NCBI RefSeq assembly: GCF_019443745.1
Contig: NZ_CP050948.1
Span: forward strand, 3,414,001 to 3,478,000
Length of the DNA stretch: 64,000 bases
DNA from: Iamia sp. SCSIO 61187
GTDB lineage: Bacteria > Actinomycetota > Acidimicrobiia > Acidimicrobiales > Iamiaceae
Reading direction: 5' to 3'
Below, one piece after another: positions 8,188 through 16,521 of this stretch (positions are counted from its first letter, which is position 1; each line of letters begins with the position of its first letter). The translations under genes were made by a program, and so were the position numbers. The notes under the pieces were generated by a model. The model was given only the letters and a program-made list of their open reading frames with translations, ran no database searches and was not told the DNA's origin.

Positions 8188-9636
8188 ATGGGTGAGCTGC
8201 GGTACGAGGACCGGATGAGCGACTCGGACGCGCTCATGTGGACCATCGAGAAGGACGCCATGCTGCGGTCGACGATCACGGCGGTCGCCGTGCTCGACCG
8301 GGCCCCCGACCACGACCGCCTCCGCCACCTGCTCGAGCGGGGGACCCGCCTGGTCCCCCGCCTCCGGCAGCGGGTCCGGGCCCACCCCCTCTCCATCGCC
8401 CCGCCCCGATGGGAGATCGACCCCCACTTCGACCTCGACTACCACCTCCGCTTCGCCCGGGCCGCCGGGACGGGCGACCTGCGCAGCGTCCTCGACATGG
8501 CCCAGCCCATCGCCATGGCCGGCTTCGACCGGGCCCGGCCCCTGTGGGAGGCCACCTTGATCGAGGGGATGGAGGACGACCGGGCCGCCCTGGTGATGAA
8601 GGTCCACCACGCCATCACCGACGGTGTGGGCAGCATCAAGCTGGCGCTGATCATGTTCGAGCTCGAGCGCGACGGCACGGCCGAAGACATGCCCGCCGCC
8701 CCGGCGGCGAAGGTGATGTCGGAGGTGTCCCGCTGGGTCGACGCCATCGCCCACGAGCAGCGCCGGGCCCTCGGCATCGCCCGGCGCTCGGGGGCGACCG
8801 TCGCCGGCTCGGCGGTGACGGCCGCGACGTCCGTCGTCGGCGACCCGGCGGGGACCGCCGCCCGCGTGCGGGAGACGGTCGAGTCGGTGGCCCACCTGGT
8901 CGCACCGGCCACCGCCCCCCTCTCGCCGGTGATGACGGGTCGCTCGCTCTCGGTCCGCTTCGACAGCATCGAGGTGCCGCTGGCGGCGGTGAAGGCCGCG
9001 GCCAAGTCCGCCGGAGCCACGCTCAACGACGCCTTCGTCGCCGCCACCGCCGGCGGGTTCGCCCTGTACCACCAGGAGATGGGCGCTCCGGCCGACGCCC
9101 TCCGCATGACGATGCCCATCAACGTGCGCACCGCCGGGACCGAGGACGTGGCCGGGAACCAGTTCGTCCCGGCCCGGTTCCCGATCCCGCTCGACGTCGA
9201 GGACCCGGTGGAGCGGATGCGGGTCCTCCACGAGCTGGTGCTGCGCCAGCGGGGCGAGCCGTCGCTGGGGTTCGTCGAACCCATGGCCGGACTGCTCCGC
9301 CGGCTGCCCACCACCCTCACCACCGGGTTGTTCGGCTCGATGCTGAAGGGCGTCGACCTGGTCACCAGCAACGTGCCGGGCGCTCCCCTCCCGATCTACA
9401 CCGCCGGCGGCCGGGTCGAGGCCATGTACGCCCTCGGACCGCTGACGGGGGCGGCGGCCAACCTGACCCTCCTCAGCTACCTCGACGACCTCCACATCGG
9501 GGTCAACGTCGACCCGGCGGCGGTGACCGAGCCCGACCGGCTGGTGCGGGCCCTGCGGACGGCGTGGGACGACCTCCTGGCCGCGGGCGCTCCCGCCCGC
9601 GCGGCGCGGCGGCGTCGCTCCTCGTCGCCGGCGTGA
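8188..9636 (+). CDS. Wax ester synthase/diacylglycerol acyltransferase (WS/DGAT)
   Basis: A 482-residue acyltransferase of the bacterial WS/DGAT family, which uses acyl-CoA to esterify diacylglycerol or fatty alcohols for neutral-lipid storage. The active-site motif HHxxxDG is present as VHHAITDG near residue 137, and the family motifs LWEATLIEG and VTSNVPGAP are visible. The length is normal. The stop overlaps the GTG of the next gene as GTGA, suggesting translational coupling. The enzyme is expected to act at the inner membrane or lipid-droplet surface. A second copy lies near 34 kb. Confidence 0.92.
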   Translation: MGELRYEDRMSDSDALMWTIEKDAMLRSTITAVAVLDRAPDHDRLRHLLERGTRLVPRLRQRVRAHPLSIAPPRWEIDPHFDLDYHLRFARAAGTGDLRSVLDMAQPIAMAGFDRARPLWEATLIEGMEDDRAALVMKVHHAITDGVGSIKLALIMFELERDGTAEDMPAAPAAKVMSEVSRWVDAIAHEQRRALGIARRSGATVAGSAVTAATSVVGDPAGTAARVRETVESVAHLVAPATAPLSPVMTGRSLSVRFDSIEVPLAAVKAAAKSAGATLNDAFVAATAGGFALYHQEMGAPADALRMTMPINVRTAGTEDVAGNQFVPARFPIPLDVEDPVERMRVLHELVLRQRGEPSLGFVEPMAGLLRRLPTTLTTGLFGSMLKGVDLVTSNVPGAPLPIYTAGGRVEAMYALGPLTGAAANLTLLSYLDDLHIGVNVDPAAVTEPDRLVRALRTAWDDLLAAGAPARAARRRRSSSPA

Positions 9637-10862
9637 GCGAGAGCGACCTGGACGTCGACGTCCTCGTGGTCGGCGGCGGGCCCGGGGGCGCGGCGGCGGC
9701 CGTGGCCCTGGCCCGGGCCGGGCGCGAGGTCGTCGTCGTCGACAAGGCCACCTTCCCCCGGGACAAGATCTGCGGCGACGGGCTGACCACGGGCGCCCTG
9801 CACCACCTCGAGCACATCGGCGTCGACCCCGGCCGGGTGGCCTCGTGGCGCACGGTCGACACCATGGAGGTGGTGACGCCCTCCGGGGAGGTGCGGACCC
9901 TCCCGTTCCCCCAGGGGCAGGGCGCCTACGCCGCCGTGGCCCGCCGCATCGACCTCGACGCCGAGGTGCTCGACGCCGCCCGGCGGGCGGGGGCGACGGT
10001 GCACGCGGGCCACGCCCTGTGCCGCGTCGCCGCCCCCGGGTCGGCGGACGAGCCGTTCGTCGGGTCCGTCACCGGGTTGGGCACCGTGCGGGCCCGCCAC
10101 GTCGTCGGCGCCGACGGCATGTGGTCCCCCCTGCGCAAGGCGATGGGCCTGGCCGTGCCCGGCTACCGGGGCGACTGCCACGCCTTCCGCCAGTACCTGC
10201 GCGGCGTCGACGCCGCCGCCCTCGACGCCCTGTGGGTCTGGTTCGAGCCCGACGTGCTGCCCGGGTACGCCTGGTCGTTCCCCCTCGGCGACGGCTCGGT
10301 CAACGTCGGCTTCGGCATCCACCGGGGCGGACGGATGGGGGTCTCGGAGATGGGCGAGGTCTGGCGGTCGCTGCTCCGTCGGCCGGCGCTCACCCGGGTC
10401 CTGGGCACGGGGTGGGAGGCCGAGGGGCCGCCCCGGGCCTGGCCCATCCCGGCCCGACTGGGCGCCCTGCCGCTCGCCCACGGGCGGGCCCTCTTCGTCG
10501 GCGACGCCGCCGGCGCCTGCGACCCCATGACCGGCGAGGGCATCGGCCAGGCCCTGGCGTCGGGGCTCGACGCCGCCGCCGCGGTGCTTGCAGGCCGGTC
10601 CTGCGACCCGGCCGGCATCGCCGCCGCCTACGAGACGACCCTGCGGCGGGGCCTCGTCCGCGACAACGCCATGGCCGCCCGGCTGCTCCCGCTCCTCCGG
10701 CGCCGCCAGGGCGCCGAGGCCGCCGTCCGCGTCGCCAGCGCCACCCCCTGGGTCCGGCAGAGCTTCGCCCGCTGGCTGTTCGAGGACTACCCGCGAGCCC
10801 TCGTCCTGACCCCCCACCGCTGGCACCGCGGCGCCTTCACCGGCCCGGGTTCCTACCGCTGA
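9633..10862 (+). CDS. Geranylgeranyl reductase family FAD-dependent oxidoreductase
   Basis: Starting at the GTG that overlaps the previous stop, this is a 409-residue flavoprotein. It shows the FAD Rossmann motif GGGPGGAAAA near residue 10, the family motif FPRDKICGDGLT, the substrate-side motif PGYAWSFPLGDG (the PxxYxWxFP signature) and the second FAD motif GDAAGACDPMTGEGIGQAL. Relatives reduce isoprenoid double bonds in archaeal lipids, chlorophyll or the menaquinone side chain (MenJ). With no such pathway beside it, the substrate is open; menaquinone or a membrane isoprenoid is plausible. An upstream in-frame extension inside the acyltransferase gene is not supported. Confidence 0.85.
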   Translation: MSESDLDVDVLVVGGGPGGAAAAVALARAGREVVVVDKATFPRDKICGDGLTTGALHHLEHIGVDPGRVASWRTVDTMEVVTPSGEVRTLPFPQGQGAYAAVARRIDLDAEVLDAARRAGATVHAGHALCRVAAPGSADEPFVGSVTGLGTVRARHVVGADGMWSPLRKAMGLAVPGYRGDCHAFRQYLRGVDAAALDALWVWFEPDVLPGYAWSFPLGDGSVNVGFGIHRGGRMGVSEMGEVWRSLLRRPALTRVLGTGWEAEGPPRAWPIPARLGALPLAHGRALFVGDAAGACDPMTGEGIGQALASGLDAAAAVLAGRSCDPAGIAAAYETTLRRGLVRDNAMAARLLPLLRRRQGAEAAVRVASATPWVRQSFARWLFEDYPRALVLTPHRWHRGAFTGPGSYR

Positions 10863-10906
10863 CCGGCACCTCCTCGGGGCGGACGGGGTGTACCGGGCCC
10901 GGAAAC

Positions 10907-10920
10907 TGACCCACCGGTCA
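10907..10920. promoter_or_regulatory. Candidate operator TGACC-N4-GGTCA
   Basis: TGACC-CACC-GGTCA lies 24 bp before the start of the nitronate-monooxygenase-like gene. The same arms and spacing occur upstream of the LLM oxidoreductase gene near 15.5 kb, including the longer shared right half CCGGTCAAG. A TetR-type repressor is the likely class of binder. Confidence 0.45.
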
Positions 10921-10943
10921 AGTCAGCGGCCTAGGGTGGGCCC

Positions 10944-11906
10944 ATGCGCACGCGCCTGACCGAGATCCTCGACGTCGAGCACCCGATCATGCTCGCCGGG
11001 ATGGGCGGGGTGTCCTACGCCGAGCTGGTCGCGGCGGTGTCCGAGGCCGGCGGCTTCGGGTGCATCGGCGCCTCGACCATGGCCCACCCCCAGCTGGTGG
11101 AGGAGATGGCCGCCGTCCGGGAGAGGACGGCCAAGCCCTTCGGCGTCGACCTCCTCACCGCCGCCCCGCAGGACTTCGAGGCCAAGATCCGCGACATCGC
11201 CAAGGGTGGGGCGACCATCTACGTCGCCGGCCTGGGCGTCCCCCGCGACGTGGTCGACCTCTGCCACGAGCTCAACCTCCTCGTGGTCAACATGTGCGGC
11301 AAGGTCCGCCACGCCGTCGCCGCCGTCGAGGCCGGCTGCGACCTGGTCGTGGCCCAGGGCACCGAGGCGGGCGGCCACACCGGCCAGGTCGCCACCTTCG
11401 CCCTCGTGCCCCAGATCGTCGACGCCGTCGGCGACAAGATCCCCGTGGTCGCGGCCGGCGGCATCAGCGACGGCCGGGGCCTCGCCGCCGCCCTCGCCCT
11501 CGGCGCCGACGGCGTCTGGGTCGGGACCCGCTTCATCGCCACCCCCGAGGCCCACACCGTCCCCGGCTACAAGGACGCCCTGCTCGGCCTGGGCGAGGAC
11601 GGCACCATCGTCACCCGCGCCTACACGGGCAAGACCTGCCGGGTCGTGCGCAACTCCTACACCGAGGCCTTCGAGGAGGCAGGGGGCACCCCGGAGCCGT
11701 TCCCGTACCAGGTGCTCAAGTCGATCGAGGACGGCGCCAACCACCTCGGCGGCGGGCCCGACACCGAGGTCGACCCCGACCGCGAGTTCATGCCCGCCGG
11801 CCAGGGCGCCGGCGCCATCACCGAGCTGGTGCCGGCCGCCGAGCTGGTCGAGCGCTTCGTGGCCGAGGCCGAGGCCGCCCTCGCCCGCGCCACCTCCCCC
11901 GTCTGA
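10944..11906 (+). CDS. NAD(P)H-dependent flavin oxidoreductase, nitronate monooxygenase-like
   Basis: A 320-residue FMN-dependent TIM-barrel enzyme of the 2-nitropropane dioxygenase family. It has an N-terminal HPIMLAGMGGVS segment, the central QGTEAGGHTG motif and the FMN phosphate loop AAGGISDGRGLAAAL followed by GADGVWVGTRF. The family includes nitronate monooxygenases and NAD(P)H:quinone reductases, and related actinobacterial proteins sit in lipid or steroid clusters, so the substrate cannot be fixed. The promoter region holds a palindrome shared with the LLM oxidoreductase gene, suggesting joint control. Confidence 0.87.
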   Translation: MRTRLTEILDVEHPIMLAGMGGVSYAELVAAVSEAGGFGCIGASTMAHPQLVEEMAAVRERTAKPFGVDLLTAAPQDFEAKIRDIAKGGATIYVAGLGVPRDVVDLCHELNLLVVNMCGKVRHAVAAVEAGCDLVVAQGTEAGGHTGQVATFALVPQIVDAVGDKIPVVAAGGISDGRGLAAALALGADGVWVGTRFIATPEAHTVPGYKDALLGLGEDGTIVTRAYTGKTCRVVRNSYTEAFEEAGGTPEPFPYQVLKSIEDGANHLGGGPDTEVDPDREFMPAGQGAGAITELVPAAELVERFVAEAEAALARATSPV

Positions 11907-11991
11907 CCGTCCTCGGCACGGAAGCGCACGTCTGCGGTGCCCGTCCGGGCCGAGTTCGCATCGCGGCGATGACCTGGCACGCTGGGGGGGC

Positions 11992-12270
11992 ATGTCGAAC
12001 ATCCCCACGCTCCAGCCGGCGCGCACCGACGTCGACGTCGACACCCGCATCGACGAGCGCACGACCGACGACGGCGACCACGAGAAGCTGGCCCACATCG
12101 TCCTGCCCAAGTCGGCGGTGACCGAGGCCTACATCACCGGCACGCCGGTGACCGCCCTGTGCGGCAAGTCATGGGTGCCCACCCGCGACCCCGGCCGCTA
12201 CCCGGTCTGCGAGACGTGCAAGGAGATCCTCAACGCCGCTCGCGGCCGCCAGGGCAAGCCCCCGATCTGA
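11992..12270 (+). CDS. DUF3039 domain protein
   Basis: Starting at the ATG after a G-rich stretch gives 92 residues. The segment EKLAHIVLPKSAVTEAYITG, followed by VTALCGKSWVPTRDPGRYPVC and ETCKEI, is the whole DUF3039 domain, a small conserved actinobacterial family. The Cys arrangement (one Cys in ALCGK, then CETC) suggests metal binding. Function is unknown. A much longer upstream reading frame in this phase overlaps the preceding gene and is not coding. Confidence 0.85.
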   Translation: MSNIPTLQPARTDVDVDTRIDERTTDDGDHEKLAHIVLPKSAVTEAYITGTPVTALCGKSWVPTRDPGRYPVCETCKEILNAARGRQGKPPI

Positions 12271-12272
12271 GC

Positions 12273-12286
12273 CCGGCGAGCGCCGG
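12273..12286. terminator. Short hairpin between convergent genes
   Basis: CCGGCG-AG-CGCCGG forms a 6-bp GC stem just after the DUF3039 stop and before the end of the convergent MerR gene. No T-tract follows, so terminator function is tentative. Confidence 0.4.
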
Positions 12287-12299
12287 TGGCCGACCGCCG

Positions 12300-13088
12300 T
12301 CAGCCCAGGGGCTGCATGAAGCTCCAGAAGCCGCCCTCGGGGTCGAGGGACGACCACTCCCGGTACCCGTAGGGCTGGTCGACGGGCTCGTAGCGGACGT
12401 CGGCGCCGTGCTCGGACGCGTGGCGGAAGTGGGCGTCGCAGTCGTCGACCATCACCGCGGTCATCGCCGTGCACGTCCCCGCGGTCCGGGGCGAGCTGTA
12501 GCCCATGTCGGGGTGGGCCGGGTGGAGCCAGAGCACGCCGTCGCCGGCCTGGACCTCGACGTGGATCGGCCTCCCGTCGTCGTCCCGGCTGATCACGGCC
12601 GGGCCGAGGCCGTAGACCCCGACCAGGTGGTCGTGGATCGCCTCCAGGTCCTCGTACACGAGGATCCCGATCCGGCGTTGGACTGCGGTGTCGAGCATGG
12701 TCATCTCCTCGAGGACCCTGAGCAGGTCCTCGGTCGGCGGCCCGCCGTCGTCTCCGTCCAGGGACTCGATGCGGACCAGGTGGGTGCGGAGCCGCGCCTC
12801 GGCGGCCATGCGCCGCTCCAGCTCGAGCCGGTGGCGGACCAGGGCGGAGCGGGTGTCCCACCCCGGGTCGTCGAGGACCGAGCCGATCTCGTCGAGCGGC
12901 AGGCCCAGGCGGCGCAGCAGGCAGATGCGGTAGAGCCTCTCGATGTCGGCCGGCGCGTAGAGGCGGTGGCCGCTGGGCGTGCGCCCGGACGCGACCAGCA
13001 GCCCGATCTCGTCGTAGTGGTGGAGGGTCCGGACCGTCAGGCCCGTCGCCTCCGCCACCTCACCGACCTTGCGGCCCTCGTCTGCCAT
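12300..13088 (-). CDS. MerR-type regulator fused to a glyoxalase/VOC domain
   Basis: A 262-residue protein from the ATG that gives MADEGRKVGEVAEATG. Residues about 5-75 are a MerR winged helix (VGEVAEATGLTVRTLHHYDEIGLL, SGHRLY) and are followed by a coiled dimerisation helix. Residues about 145-260 form a vicinal-oxygen-chelate/glyoxalase fold (IGILVYEDLEAIHDHL, LWLHPAHPDMGYSSP, EWSSLDPEGGFWSFMQP). The VOC part probably binds a small ligand for the regulator. The longer frame upstream of this start is Arg-rich and does not look native. It is divergent from the transporter gene, which is a candidate target. Confidence 0.87.
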   Translation of the reverse strand: MADEGRKVGEVAEATGLTVRTLHHYDEIGLLVASGRTPSGHRLYAPADIERLYRICLLRRLGLPLDEIGSVLDDPGWDTRSALVRHRLELERRMAAEARLRTHLVRIESLDGDDGGPPTEDLLRVLEEMTMLDTAVQRRIGILVYEDLEAIHDHLVGVYGLGPAVISRDDDGRPIHVEVQAGDGVLWLHPAHPDMGYSSPRTAGTCTAMTAVMVDDCDAHFRHASEHGADVRYEPVDQPYGYREWSSLDPEGGFWSFMQPLG

Positions 13089-13246
13089 GCGGGGGACGGT
13101 ACGACCTCCCGTCGCGTGAGGATCAAGCCCTCCGGTCGTCTCGCCTGCGGCTCGTCTCCGTGGCCGTCTGCCAAGATCGTCCGGCCACGGGATGTCCTCG
13201 CGGCGGCGGTGTCGGACCACCCGCCTCACCAAAACCGGAGAGACCC

Positions 13247-13942
13247 GTGACCGCAGTCGACATGGGGGCGCCCGACGCGCCCGCCGGGCCACCCCTCGAG
13301 CCCACGCTCACGATCAGCCGGGTGGCGGTGGTCGCCGTCGCCGCCTACGCCGGGGCCCAGGTCATCGCCCAGGTCACCAGCCTCAAGATCGGCCGGGTGT
13401 GGGGTGAGAGCGTCGACATGGGGACCTTCGTGTACCCCATCACCTTCACGCTGCGCGACGTGGTGCACAAGGTCGCGGGCCGCTCGGCGGCCCGGGCCCT
13501 GATCCTCGCCACCGCGGCGGTGAACCTGTTCCTCGCCGCCTACCTGGGCTGGACCGCGAGCGTCGACAGCGACCCGAGCTGGGGCCTGGGGGCCGAGTAC
13601 GAGACGTTGCTCGGGCCGATCTGGCGGATCGTGCTGGCGTCGCTCGCGGCCATGGTGATCAGCGAGCTGATCGACACCGAGGTGTACCACCTCTTCGTCA
13701 CCCGCATCACCCGACGGTTCCAGTGGCTGCGGGTGCTGGTGTCGAACGCGGTCAGCGTCCCGGTCGACAACCTCGTCTTCGCCGTGGGCGCCTTCGCCCC
13801 CGTGACCCTGCTCGGCACCGACGGCCTGCCGTGGGCCACGGTCTGGAGCATCTTCTGGGTCAACCTGTGGGTGAAGGGCCTGGTGTCGGTGGCGTCGATC
13901 CCGCTGATCTACGCCAGCAAGGACCGTCGCATCGACGAGTGA
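13247..13942 (+). CDS. Queuosine-precursor-transporter-like membrane protein (YhhQ/VUT family)
   Basis: From the GTG preceded by CCGGAGAG the product has 231 residues with about six hydrophobic helices. FVYPITFTLRDVVHKVAGRSAAR and the paired Asp/Glu-rich loop ISELIDTEVYHLF match the YhhQ (VUT) family, whose members import preQ0/preQ1 for queuosine synthesis. No queuosine gene is present in the window, so salvage of a 7-deazaguanine is an inference from family. I looked for a preQ1 riboswitch upstream and saw none. The neighbouring MerR-VOC regulator is divergently transcribed. Confidence 0.82.
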   Translation: MTAVDMGAPDAPAGPPLEPTLTISRVAVVAVAAYAGAQVIAQVTSLKIGRVWGESVDMGTFVYPITFTLRDVVHKVAGRSAARALILATAAVNLFLAAYLGWTASVDSDPSWGLGAEYETLLGPIWRIVLASLAAMVISELIDTEVYHLFVTRITRRFQWLRVLVSNAVSVPVDNLVFAVGAFAPVTLLGTDGLPWATVWSIFWVNLWVKGLVSVASIPLIYASKDRRIDE

Positions 13943-13951
13943 GGCCGTGGC

Positions 13952-14302
13952 CTACGAGCCGACGTTCACCTCGGCCCGGTCGTCGAAGAAGCTGAGCATG
14001 CCGGTGATCCCCCGGGCGGCCTCGTTGGGCTCCTCGTAGCTCCACGCGATGCCGTCGTGGGCGGTCCCGTCGAGGTCCAGGGTCCAGTACGACGCCGTGC
14101 CCTTGAACGGGCACACGGTGGTGAGGGCGATCGGGCGGACCAGGTCCATGCGGACGTCGTCCCTCGGGATGTAGTACCGGGTCGGGATGCCCGTCTCGTG
14201 GAGGAGCACGGGGCGGTCGGTGGCCGCGACCACCTGGCCGTCGACCACCACCTCGACGTGCACGTCGCCCGGGTCGGTCGTCACGGTGTGGCCTGCGCTC
14301 AT
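13952..14302 (-). CDS. DUF427 domain protein
   Basis: From MSAGHTV the product has 116 residues. VLLHETGIPTRYYIPRDDVRMDLV and TVCPFKGTASYWTLDLDG are the conserved parts of DUF427, a small beta-tent fold common in actinobacteria. The conserved Cys-Pro-Phe-Lys-Gly motif is present. The function of the family is unknown. It is convergent with the transporter gene, with only nine bases between them. An upstream alternative start would add eight residues. Confidence 0.88.
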   Translation of the reverse strand: MSAGHTVTTDPGDVHVEVVVDGQVVAATDRPVLLHETGIPTRYYIPRDDVRMDLVRPIALTTVCPFKGTASYWTLDLDGTAHDGIAWSYEEPNEAARGITGMLSFFDDRAEVNVGS

Positions 14303-14399
14303 GGGATCGAGGCTACGAGCGCCCACCCGCGACCGGACCGTCAGCCGACCCGGGACGCGACGTGCCTGGCCCGTCGCGTCCCGGCGCGTCTGGGAACCG

Positions 14400-15449
14400 C
14401 TACACGTCCTGGCACCACTCCTTGACCATGGACACCACGTCGTTCTGGGTCTGGTCGCCGGTGGGGACGGGGGTGATGTTGAGGTGCGTCACCCCTGCGA
14501 CCGCGAACGAGGCGATCCTGTCCTTCACGTAGCCGGCCGGCCCGCACAGGGTCGTCGCCTCGAGCAGGGCGTCGGGCACCTTGGCCGCCGCCTCCTGCTT
14601 CTTGCCGTCGAGGTACAGGTCCTGGATCTCCCCCGCCTCCTTCTCGAACCCGTACCGGCAGACGAGGTCGTTGTAGAAGTTGCGGCCCTTGGCGCCCATG
14701 CCGCCGACGTAGAGGGCGATCATGGGGCGGGCGAAGTCGCGGATCGACTTCACGTCGTCGCCGATGGCCACGATGCCGCCGGCGCTGATCATCAACGGGT
14801 CGAGGTCGGCGGCCCGCTTCTCGGCCCCGCGGGCCAGGTCCTCGCCCCAGACCTCCTGGGCCTTGTCGGGGTGGAAGAACAGCGGCATCCAGCCGTCGGC
14901 GATCTCGGCGGTGACCTCGACGTTCTTGGGCCCGAGGGAGGCGATCCAGATCGGGATCCGGGGGCGCACGGGGTGGGCGATGATCTTCAGCGGCTTGCCC
15001 AGCCCGGTGCCCTGGCCCTCGGGCAGGGGCAGCGGGTAGAGCGGGCCGTCGGCGGTGAGGCGGTCCTCGCGGGCCCACACCTTGCGGCAGATGTCGACGA
15101 TCTCCCGGGTGCGGGCGAGGGGCTTGTCGTAGGGGACGCCGTGCCAGCCCTCGATGACCTGGGGGCCGGAGGCGCCGAGGCCGAGGTGGCAGCGGCCGTC
15201 GGAGAGGGCGTCGATGCCGGCGGCGGTCATGGCCAGCAGCGTCGGGGTGCGGGTGTAGATCGGGAGGATGCCGGAGGCGATCTGCACGGTCTCGGTGCTG
15301 GCCGCCAGGTACCCCATCAGGCTCACGCCGTCGAAGCCGTAGGCCTCGGCGACCCAGGCCAGGTCGAGCCCGGCCTTCTCCAGCTCGGACACCTGCTGGG
15401 CGGACTCCTTGAAGCCCCCTGCGTAGCTGAGCTGCATGCTGACCTGCAT
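14400..15449 (-). CDS. LLM class F420-dependent oxidoreductase
   Basis: A 349-residue luciferase-like TIM-barrel protein starting MQVSMQLSYAGGF. Family features include EKAGLDLAWVAEAYGFD, the cis-peptide region GILPIYTRTPTLLAM, GLGASGPQVIEGWHG and PIWIASLGPKNVE. Actinobacterial members use coenzyme F420; those in lipid or steroid regions are often annotated this way but the substrate is rarely known. The promoter contains a perfect 20-bp palindrome shared in part with the nitronate-monooxygenase-like gene. The longer frame starting at 15515 would run through that palindrome and is rejected. Confidence 0.88.
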   Translation of the reverse strand: MQVSMQLSYAGGFKESAQQVSELEKAGLDLAWVAEAYGFDGVSLMGYLAASTETVQIASGILPIYTRTPTLLAMTAAGIDALSDGRCHLGLGASGPQVIEGWHGVPYDKPLARTREIVDICRKVWAREDRLTADGPLYPLPLPEGQGTGLGKPLKIIAHPVRPRIPIWIASLGPKNVEVTAEIADGWMPLFFHPDKAQEVWGEDLARGAEKRAADLDPLMISAGGIVAIGDDVKSIRDFARPMIALYVGGMGAKGRNFYNDLVCRYGFEKEAGEIQDLYLDGKKQEAAAKVPDALLEATTLCGPAGYVKDRIASFAVAGVTHLNITPVPTGDQTQNDVVSMVKEWCQDV

Positions 15450-15497
15450 CGGAACCTCGAGATGTCGGGGGGCGGGACCGCCGTTGACCCTCTCATC

Positions 15498-15517
15498 CCT
15501 TGACCGGCCGGTCAAGG
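15498..15517. promoter_or_regulatory. Perfect 20-bp palindrome, candidate TetR-type operator
   Basis: The core TTGACCGGCCGGTCAA is extended by CC/GG on each side to a perfect 20-bp palindrome, 49 bp upstream of the LLM oxidoreductase start. The inner TGACC-N4-GGTCA arms recur upstream of the flavin oxidoreductase gene near 10.9 kb. Its size and symmetry suit a TetR-family dimer. Confidence 0.6.
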
Positions 15518-15524
15518 AACGACG

Positions 15525-15902
15525 CTAGGCGCCCAGACGCTCGCGGGCGGCCTTGGACCGGTCGATGAGGAGCTGGGGCACGAGCACGCCGGCATGGGTG
15601 TAGCCCCCGCCCCCGCCGTCGTCGGCGCCGGCCTCGGCCGCGTCGCCGCCGTCGGCGGCCTCCTCGGCCTCGTCGCCCCGCTCCAGGCGGCGCCGCCACT
15701 CGGCCGGGGTGGCGAGGTGCTTGCGGTTGACGGAGCCGACGGCGACGCCGTTGTCGAAGGCGACCCAGTAGCGGATCCAGCTCAGCCCGACGACCAGGAC
15801 GACCTTGCCCTTGGTGCCGGCGGGGACCGAGCGCAGGTCGGTGGTCAGCACCACCCGGTCACCCTTGCGGAGGATCTCGGCGCTGTCGTCCTTCGTGGCC
15901 AC
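15525..15902 (-). CDS. Hypothetical protein with SH3/KOW-like N-terminus
   Basis: A 125-residue acidic protein. Residues about 9-60 (EILRKGDRVVLTTDLRSVPAGTKGKVVLVVG...WVAFDNG) resemble small beta-barrels of the KOW/SH3 type. The middle is a low-complexity Glu/Ala/Asp/Gly stretch and the end (LVPQLLIDRSKAARERLG) is helical. I do not recognise a named family. The start is an ATG with no upstream alternative of note. Confidence 0.65.
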   Translation of the reverse strand: MATKDDSAEILRKGDRVVLTTDLRSVPAGTKGKVVLVVGLSWIRYWVAFDNGVAVGSVNRKHLATPAEWRRRLERGDEAEEAADGGDAAEAGADDGGGGGYTHAGVLVPQLLIDRSKAARERLGA

Positions 15903-16014
15903 GCCATGAATGTACGCGGCGGGCGGCGGGCGCTCCGAACCGTGGGCCCACCCCGGCGAGCGCCGCAGTGACCGATGCGACCCCGATCTCGGGGGGAATG
16001 CGCGGGCCAGATCG

Positions 16015-16031
16015 TTAGTTTGGTGAACTGA
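16015..16031. promoter_or_regulatory. Candidate MarR autoregulatory operator
   Basis: TTAGTTTGGTGAACTGA is a near-perfect inverted repeat (TTAGTT/AACTGA, one mismatch) that ends on the first base of the marR start codon. Short AT-richer palindromes at this position are typical operators of MarR regulators beside MFS pumps. The position implies a leaderless or very short-leader transcript. Confidence 0.6.
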
Positions 16032-16471
16032 TGACCACGCCGACGGCCCCGCCGCTCACCCACACCGCCGCCGCCCTGCGGCTCGCCGTCGGCCGACTCT
16101 CGCGGCGCATGCGCCAGGAGTCGACCCTGGGCCGCAGCCTGACCCAGATCGGGATCATGGTGACCCTCGACCGCCGGGGCCCGACGACCCTGGGCGACCT
16201 GGCCGCGGCCGAGCGGGTGGCGCCGCCCACCATCACCAAGGCGGTGGCCACCCTGGTGGCCGAGGGTCTGGTCGAGAAGGTCGCCGACCCCGACGACCGC
16301 CGGGTCCACCGGGCCCGCCTCACCGCCGCCGGCCGCCGCGACATCGAGGCCATCCGCCGCCAGCGCGAGGCCTGGCTCACCACCCGGCTGGCCACCCTCG
16401 ACCCCGAGGCCGTCGACCAGCTGGTCGCCGTCCTCCCCCTCCTCGAGGCCCTGTCGGCCGACGAGGACTGA
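16031..16471 (+). CDS. MarR family transcriptional regulator
   Basis: A 146-residue winged-helix protein. TQIGIMVTLDRRGPTTLGDLAAAERVAPPTITKAVATLVAEGLVEKV is the recognition region and DPDDRRVHRARLTAAGRR the beta wing. It lies 50 bp upstream of an MFS transporter in the same direction, a common drug-responsive pair. An operator-like palindrome abuts its start codon, suggesting autorepression. The inducer is unknown. Confidence 0.92.
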   Translation: MTTPTAPPLTHTAAALRLAVGRLSRRMRQESTLGRSLTQIGIMVTLDRRGPTTLGDLAAAERVAPPTITKAVATLVAEGLVEKVADPDDRRVHRARLTAAGRRDIEAIRRQREAWLTTRLATLDPEAVDQLVAVLPLLEALSADED

Positions 16472-16521
16472 CCACCCCACCCCACGACCCTCCCGATCAC
16501 GACACCGACACGAGCACGCGC

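Noticed and set aside
13089-13246. A preQ1 riboswitch before the YhhQ-like gene
   Set aside because: The characteristic A-rich tail and loop pairing of the known preQ1 classes are not seen.
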